Assembly: GCA_003991915.1 (NCBI GenBank)
Contig: RQTK01000338.1
Location: 264,013-328,012, forward strand
Source: Elysia chlorotica
Lineage: Eukaryota > Mollusca > Gastropoda > Plakobranchidae
DNA length: 64,000 nt
Direction: 5' to 3'
Under the pieces are notes generated by a model. That model searched no databases and had not been told where the DNA came from. It saw only the letters and a list, made by a program, of their open reading frames with translations. This document shows, piece after piece, positions 57,318 through 64,000 of this stretch (positions are counted from its first letter, which is position 1; each line of letters opens with the position of its first letter). Both the position numbers and the translations under genes were made by a program.

Positions 57318-59940
57318 GTCATACATTTGTGGACTTTGTAAAAAAAGTGATCTAATATATTTTATTGTTAAAAATACAAACGTGAGTTAAGTGAGGGCTA
57401 CCATCATGTTGTTTTGGTTGTTGTTTTTCATTGTGCAACCCTTGTGAATAAAATTAATAGATTGTTTTTGTTTCAAATCCTTACTTCATGTACTTTTTTG
57501 CTGTTCTTGTTTATCAGGAAAAGATAATGGGTTTTGATCATACCTTAAAGAAATAATATACATGTAGAACTATAGCTTTTTCATTATTTACGTTAATATC
57601 TGTTCTGCTCCTACTTTTGGGGGGTACCCAAAGGTTTTTACTTGAGATTTAAAAAAATATTAAAGGTTTTTCTAGACGGATTGTGAAATACCATCACATC
57701 ATGCAAAATGCCCTTTTGCATTGGAGCCATTCTTTATTTTTCCTTATGTAATTTTCTATTTCTTGCAGTGCCTTCCTTTTTATGCTTTTCCTATGAATAT
57801 GTGTAGATCATGCTTTAGCTTTGTTGAATTTTTGTGGTTTATGTCACTAAAGATAGTACATTAGCTTTTTCATGCACAAAAGTGATTTAAGAAGTGATAA
57901 TAATGTACTGTCCCCTAATGGCATAACCGATACACCTACGATAGTGAAAAATTACTTTCCTTATGGGTTCGAAGATTTTTTCATTGCGGTCTCAGCATTA
58001 CAAATTTTCTCAAATATAGAATGAATTTTTTTTTTTAATTTCACTGCCAATAGTATTCTGTCAATTCTCTCTTAAAAGCGGTACTTTGTTAGAAGAAAAG
58101 GCATTCAAGTACATTGTAAAAAGATCTATAAAATTTAGGTTATGAACTTCGTTTTATATACGATCATGTTTCTTCAGGTAAGATCGATTGATGAACAAAG
58201 ACATTGCCATGTCTAAACATTCAATGCATTCTGAAGTGCACTCAAAGTGGGCATTTTTTAGGCTATTTGAAATCTAAAATAATCTAAAATTGATGAAAGG
58301 AACACATCGACAGTTTTATTGTATCCTTTAAGAGAAATTTTGATCGCACAAAAAAATAAAGAGACTTTGTGTGGCTTTGTGTGGCTTTGTTGACCGTTTG
58401 GTTCAATATTTGTCTGACAAGCAAAGTTCTTAGAATTCATGGACTTTATATATTTTAGTACCATCAAAGTTTAATACTGAAGTGCATCAAATTCAGTCCA
58501 TACTGAATGAAATTAAATGTCTTGAATACTTTTCAGTGTTATTTTCTATACTATCATCGTGAAGTATATCAATGGGTTTATTGGCGGAACCTTTGAATAA
58601 GGAATAATCAAAAAGAAATGTTTTGTATTGCCCTATTTATGAACAACAAAATTATTCATAGCATTACGCACTTAACTTTACTTGCTGCATGAAAACAAGA
58701 AATCATTATGACGATTAATTCTAAGGCTGCATTTTGACTTGATCATTCTTGAATATTTTAACATTGTTTTAACATCTATGATAGTCTGTTTTTCATTAAA
58801 TGATAATATTTTAGGAATATCTTCATTCAAATTTCAAAAAGTATTAAAATAAATAAAATTAATATGTTTCAGTCTTTATGTTTATTTAAATCTAGAATAA
58901 GATTTATATTCACTTATTGTGTTTCTATTTTGCTCTACAGTAACCTACAGTAAGTACTGAAATAAGAGAGTATAGTTTGAATAATTTTTTTTTTAATATA
59001 ATATTATTGTATTGAAAAAAAAAAGAGGTAATTTTATGAAGCCAACACATACATTTAAGATACCAACAACAAACAGTGCAATAGTGTTGTTGTCATGAAT
59101 TTTCTCTGTATCGTTTAGTCTGAGAACGTCTAGAATAAAAACTAAAGAAATGGATGTGTTTGAGGTAAGTGATGGATTAAAACACGGTAATTAAAAAAAA
59201 AAAAATTAAATCTAAGAATGTTTGTTGCTTTTTGTTCTTTTTTTAAAATACAATTATTAATGTACATAATTTTTTTTTGACAAAAGTTTAAATGTAAGGT
59301 TTATACTTTTTAAAGCTTTTAAAACATTTTTTTAATACTAATTGTATTAGGTCTGGCCAAAGAATTGTTTTGTAATTTTTTTAACCTATGTAAATTAATT
59401 TTATCATGAAAGGACTCAATTATTTTTTTTTTATTTTTTTTTACTAGAGATGGTTTTATACTTTGGACCATGAATTATGTACCCATTAGATAAAGATTGA
59501 TAATGGTTCGCATGTATTTAGTTATCTGGTTTGGTAATGAATTTCTAATTGTGTTAACTTGTCAATAAATTGAAACAAGTCGTAGTCACAAAATTGTGTT
59601 AACGATAGATTCAAACAAGTTTTAGTCAAGCATACTTTTATAGTTTGGCAGTAGTGAAATATATGGGATCATTTTTTTAAAGTTTAATGTCACGTGTACT
59701 TAAATATTTTACAAGATCAATTTGATATTGGTATTTAGTATTAAATTTTGCAAATTGTATCTGCAGCATGGATGTACACATGTATGTTTTTACGTTGGAT
59801 CAGTGTACCCACAACATAAAATGATCTTCATGTTTGAAGAGTGTGACGTCAAAGATTTGAATTATACAAATTATGCAAGTGTAATATCAGTTTCAATAAA
59901 GACTTAAATTGTAATCGAAAAAACAAGATATTGGTGCTAC
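57318..59940. other. Intergenic, downstream of PXMP2
   Basis: Very AT-rich sequence with long T and A runs. Only a short direct repeat (TTTGTGTGGC at 58366-58388) and one TACATGTA (57559) stand out; no gene recognised. Confidence 0.5.
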
Positions 59941-59942
59941 AC

Positions 59943-59946
<4 letters not shown>

Positions 59947-59997
<51 letters not shown>
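59947..59997. repeat. (AG)n microsatellite
   Basis: Perfect AG run of about 51 bases. Confidence 0.97.
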
Positions 59998-60000
<3 letters not shown>

Positions 60001-60039
60001 GGTTTAACCTCCAACTTCAGTAATATACTGCATAGGCTA

Positions 60040-60135
60040 TCTTGAGGACGGGCGCCAAATTTGACGTCTGACAATTTTATATGCTGAATACAGAAATCTT
60101 TATTCATCCCTCAAGGGGAAATTTAAGTACACCTT
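60040..60135 (-). mobile_element. SINE and retroelement-tail fragments
   Basis: GACGTCTGACAATTTTATATGCTG is a piece of the SINE body. It runs into ATCTTTATTCATCCCTCAAG and GGGAAATTTA, the reverse of a TTTCCCC...AATAAAGAT tail like those at 12580 and 24760. Confidence 0.5.
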
Positions 60136-61039
60136 CTCCATACAACAAACTACATTATAAAGTTTACAACGATATGCAAATAAAAAAGGTAAAATTTCGA
60201 CAAAAAGATTAATAATATTATACACATTAAATAAATCACATCACAATATCCTAGCTCAAGTTACTGAATATGTATATAATAAAAATTATACACGTACAAA
60301 AATAAATGGGTGAATAAAAAATTAGACACTGATAGAAGTATTCTAGTGAATTATAATTAAGAATTGCTTTAAAATGTATTCTGTTGTGAATAATCCGTTT
60401 ACTAATAAAATGTTCATATTTTGAAGATACTGATTTACATAGTATGTTTAGTCTCAAATAGTAATACAATCAGGTCACAAAAAGATGATTTATGAAATAA
60501 GTTTTTTTTTATATAGAGCGTGTAACTGTTTGATTGTAGACCCCCCACTCCCATACCCTCATGACCAGTGGTCATGACCTGGGGCTTAGCCTATGACTGC
60601 GTTCGCTCCAATGACCTGCACACCGCACTGCGCTACAGGACCTTCCATCGCTGCTAAAGCGTAGCCTAGAGGTCTTTGTAGATCGGTGACCTTGATTCAA
60701 ACGCTGTTAAGAAATCACTAGAATCAAGGCTGTTTTAATTTGTACGCCTATTTGGCTTTTTGTTCTAAAGTTTACTTATTTTTGGGTGTCTATCATTTGC
60801 TTACCATGACTTTAATTTAGTCGCATTGACTTAGTAATTTAAGTAAAATATTGCGACTGACGATGTTTTTTATACTTCTTATTCTCAGGCAGATTTTAGT
60901 TACCTCATGGTTGGGTTTTATAATAGTTTCTATTGGTTCTATTATAATAATTATAATAATATTCTTATTCTTTGCAGTTTAGTAGTTCTGGTTCTTGATA
61001 GATTATAAATCTTGCTAATTTAGTTCCCTTTTTTTCTCA
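60136..61039. other. Intergenic, little recognised
   Basis: AT-rich. A GC-richer island (60540-60710) has a weak tRNA-like TGATTCAAACGC near its end and may be an old SINE. No gene seen. Confidence 0.35.
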
Positions 61040-62309
61040 GTATTATTGTAGAAGACTTGTTGAGTCGATGGACTAAAAATGGAATGTTGTACTAATTTTT
61101 TGGGCTTCGACTGGTTGAAGGCCCGCAAATTCGCAGGATTAAACGTTTAAATCAATACCAAACAGTGCCACGTTGTTTAAGACAGTATTCCCCTGCCGGT
61201 AACTTACAGTATTTACCTGCTGGCAGATGCAAAAACTGCAATGTTATTTCGAAAATGTCTAAGATTCTGCAGTATCCCACACAAACACCTGCTGTAAAGG
61301 TTCCGGAAAAGTTTGCAAGGGTGGTAGGCTAAATTAACTTGAACATTGGCACACCATAGCGAGGATGTTTCTGTGGGCCATAATTTTGCGTCACAATTAT
61401 TGGCATGTCTTTGCCATCCCCTCAATATTGTGAGCAACAATATTGATATGATATTGTTATGGTGTGGGCCAGTTGGTGGAGTAAGCGTAGAAGCTGCCTG
61501 ACTGACTTGGGGTGGGGACGCGCCCCTTTCACAAAAAGGAAGAGGAAAGAGATTGACCAAATAATACAGATTGGCCTTTGTAGGAGGGATAACATTGAAT
61601 TTTTCAATGATATCAAACGTCTTTAAAAAACATTTCTTTTTAAAAAGTAGTCGTCAACATATACCTATTCTGATTTACAGTGGTTCATTAAAAATTCTTT
61701 TGTAATGCTCAAGTGATCGAGTAAGTCTGTGGAGATGGGGAAAAATCGAGGCGGGGAGTCCACAAGAGCACTCAATTGTTTGATATTAATAGATACTTTT
61801 ATTAGTTCTTTGTGAACGCTGTAGACTAATACCTATAGTTGTTTTGGCTATAGAGTTCTTTTACTATTGTAACTGAGATTTAAACGCTTAGTTCAAGGAC
61901 TGCCAATTGAATTTTGTAACTTTAAAAGATTAACCATTTGAATTTTGTTCTAATTGGTTCTCTATTGTTTATAGCCTTTTTCGTTCTCTGCTTCGATAAA
62001 TTTATAATAAACTACTGTGTGGCATTGTGCTATTTCCATCTACTCAACCGTATCTGTATGCCTTACTTGTTTATTGAATTACATACATTTCTGTTGTTTC
62101 TAATTCAAATCAACGATCACAGTATATAACACCTATATATATATATAAACAAACATGCACACATTTTGCGGAAACAAAGAACTATTAAAAATTATCAAAC
62201 TAAGCCTACCACGATATGAAATACAGATAAATAATCAAAGTCAGAATATAAGTTCAAATCGGCACAATAATGATTTGGAAGTGTAAGTATTATTGTATTG
62301 AAATTAGTG
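61040..62309. repeat. Tandem segmental duplication, copy 1 (with ~680-bp extra block)
   Basis: 61040-61097 and 61778-62309 correspond in order to copy 2 (62320-62923). Shared: AGACTTGTTGAGTCGAT, TTAGTTCTTTGTnAACGCT, GAGATTTAAACGCTTAG, TGCTATTTCCATCTAC, CACACATTTTGCGGAAACAA and AATATAAGTTCAAATC. The block 61098-61777 is present only here and is presumed inserted; its sequence is unrecognised. Confidence 0.85.
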
Positions 62310-62319
62310 TAAATGTTCG

Positions 62320-62923
62320 AAGACTTGTTGAGTCGATAGACTAGAAGTGGCATTTTATACTACATTTTTTTTTTATTCTATATTAATTTTTAGTTCTTTG
62401 TAAACGCTATAGACTATTACGTGTAGTTGCTTTGGCTTTAGAGTTCTATTACTTTTGTAATTGAGATTTAAACGCTTAGTGCGAAGACTCTCAATTGTTG
62501 CATTTTTCATTGAGTTTTGTAACTTTAGAAGATTTATGATTTGAGTTTTGTTCTAAATGATCTTCTATTGTTCATAGCGTTCGTTTTTGGTTATCCTCTT
62601 GGATACATCGATAAAAAATTACTGTGTGGCCTTGTGCTATTTCCATCTACCCAACCGTATCTGTGTGCCTTACTTGTTCATTGAATTACATACATTTCTG
62701 TTGTTTCTAATTAAAATCATTGATCACACCATATAACACCTAACTTTTAAAGTAAACACGGTTACATAATATAAACAAACATACACACATTTTGCGGAAA
62801 CAAAGAATTATTAAAAAATTGTCAAACTAAGCATACCAGGGTATGAAATACAAAATAATGAAAATCAGAATATAAGTTCAAATCAGCACAAAAAAGTCAC
62901 AATCATGATTTGAAAGTGTAAGC
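62320..62923. repeat. Tandem segmental duplication, copy 2
   Basis: Directly follows copy 1 and is colinear with it, with many substitutions and small indels, so the duplication is old. A 33-base stretch absent from copy 1 lies around 62741-62773. Neither copy has a conserved open frame. Confidence 0.85.
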
Positions 62924-63171
62924 AGAAAGAGCACATTGACCGTTTAAACTTTCACATAGCTAAGTCTATTCATTGTACAAATATCACAGAAATTCTAAAC
63001 AATTAATATGGTTTACACCATGGTTAGGAATAGTAGAGGTAAATGATCAAAGTGACAATATAAAAATGTACCAAAATAAAAGTAACCATAAGAATGAAAT
63101 TAAAATCCATGCATACATAAAAAGAGAACTATTCACTTCTAAGTATCAAAGTTGTTCAACTAAAGTTATTA

Positions 63172-63310
63172 TGTGAAGCAACTTGGTGAATCAGGCACAA
63201 GTAGGACTTTGAATTCTTTGAGTTAATTAAGTTAGTTTTTCTGTTACTAGAGAGTTCTTGTTCAAAATATATCAGCGACTTGTGCATGATTCAACCCTGG
63301 TTCCCTTACA
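63172..63310. mobile_element. MITE (copy 2 of the family at 33408)
   Basis: Left end TGTGAAGCAACTTGGTGAAT then CAGGCACAA; right end TTGTGCATGATTCAACCCTG then GTTCCCTTACA. Shorter than copy 1 (about 139 versus 251 bp) but shares the internal GAGnGTTCT(T/A)GTTnAAA and ATATCAGCGACTTGTG segments. Confidence 0.8.
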
Positions 63311-63395
63311 TATATTTTTACAGATCACGATGAACATTCCCCTTATGCTATAATTTTTCTGTCGTTTTGAACATGTTAAGTCATGTCACAAGGAA

Positions 63396-63558
63396 GTCTG
63401 TCGATGTGTCTTTCATTTTTGTCTTTCGTGCGTGTTGGACAAAGTCTGTCAATGTCTCTTTCATTTTGTCTCTCGTATCTATTTGAAATAGTTTGTCAAT
63501 GTGTTTTGCATCTTGTCTTTCGTACGTCTTTGGTATGGTTTGTTAATGTCCTCCTGAC
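63396..63558. repeat. Minisatellite, 47-48 bp period, ~3.4 units
   Basis: Units begin GTCTGTCGATG (63396), GTCTGTCAATG (63444), GTTTGTCAATG (63491) and GTTTGTTAATG (63538), each followed by TTTCATTTTGTCTTTCGT-like sequence. The frame through it reads a repetitive Leu/Ser/Phe peptide and is not a gene. Confidence 0.85.
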
Positions 63559-63697
63559 AAATGTCTTCTATTGCTCCTGTTTACTCAATGATTTCATGTA
63601 GCATTACCTCATAATTATGTTGCTTGGAGTACCTACTTGTAATCCTCTAATTCCACTACGGGAAAAAATGTAATAAAAGATTTTAGGTCCACCTGTT

Positions 63698-63843
63698 GAC
63701 CAGATAAATGCAACAAAGCCTACCAGAACACTTACAGTTTGTGTCGGCTAGGCGGTGCCGTTTGATCAGCTAATTACAACAAAGCCTACTAGAAGACATG
63801 CAGTTTTTGTCGGCTTGGCGGTAACGTTTGATCAGCTAAGACA
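63698..63843. repeat. Minisatellite, 66-bp period, ~2.2 units
   Basis: Units start at 63698, 63764 and 63830 (GACCAGATAA, GATCAGCTAA, GATCAGCTAA) and contain ACAACAAAGCCTAC and GTCGGCTnGGCGGT. Relatively GC-rich in AT-rich surroundings. Confidence 0.9.
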
Positions 63844-64000
63844 GATTTAAATCTCGATTTAATCTTTTCTCTTTTTTACGGTAACATTTCCTTACGTGCA
63901 CCATTAGATCCTTTGGTCTAAACCAGCCAGTCAATGCTTTATCACGTTTCGCTACTTTGTTAAAAAAACTACAGCTTCTTTCAGACTTGTATGCAGATTA

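Overview
This is a eukaryotic, AT-rich window with spliced genes. The intron-exon structure, the animal gene set (EIF2B1, VKORC1, MAPK7/ERK5, DGCR2, PXMP2), the abundant tRNA-derived SINEs, the long (GA)n, (CTGT)n and (GATA)n tracts and the many TACATGTA octamers suggest a lophotrochozoan, most likely a gastropod mollusc. That placement is inference; nothing in the window proves it.

Layout. 1-3500 (+): the last five exons of EIF2B1 (eIF2B alpha). 3501-19546: gene-poor DNA with SINEs, a 25-unit minisatellite grown out of a SINE body, a LINE fragment fused to a tRNA-like head, extreme simple repeats and a 132-base N gap. 19887-22681 (+): a three-exon VKORC1-like gene. 22853-26303: intergenic. 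26304-37368 (-): a 12-exon MAPK7/ERK5 gene with an unusual activation segment. 38040-38111 (+): tRNA-Glu(CTC). 38480-43842: SINE/LINE debris, a MITE and a decayed coding fragment. 43843-49525 (-): a DGCR2-like receptor with a short ectodomain and a very long PPxY-bearing tail. 51946-57166 (+): PXMP2, head-to-head with DGCR2 across a stretch dense in AGATCT/TCTAGA palindromes. 57167-64000: no gene recognised; it holds a diverged ~0.6 kb tandem duplication, a MITE and two small minisatellites.

The genes are ordinary single-copy animal genes with no shared pathway: translation initiation (EIF2B1), vitamin K redox (VKORC1), MAP kinase signalling (MAPK7), cell adhesion/receptor function (DGCR2) and the peroxisomal membrane (PXMP2). 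Exon boundaries were chosen by hand from GT/AG sites, reading phase and family similarity; all five models keep frame across every junction.

I found no convincing new multi-gene system. The most interesting points are the ERK5 activation segment (apparent DLG from a 27-nt microexon, and TQY instead of TEY), the DGCR2 homologue without visible LDLR-A or lectin domains, and several transposon structures: a SINE-derived minisatellite, a 95-bp duplication flanking a LINE tail, and MITE families with clear inverted repeats.
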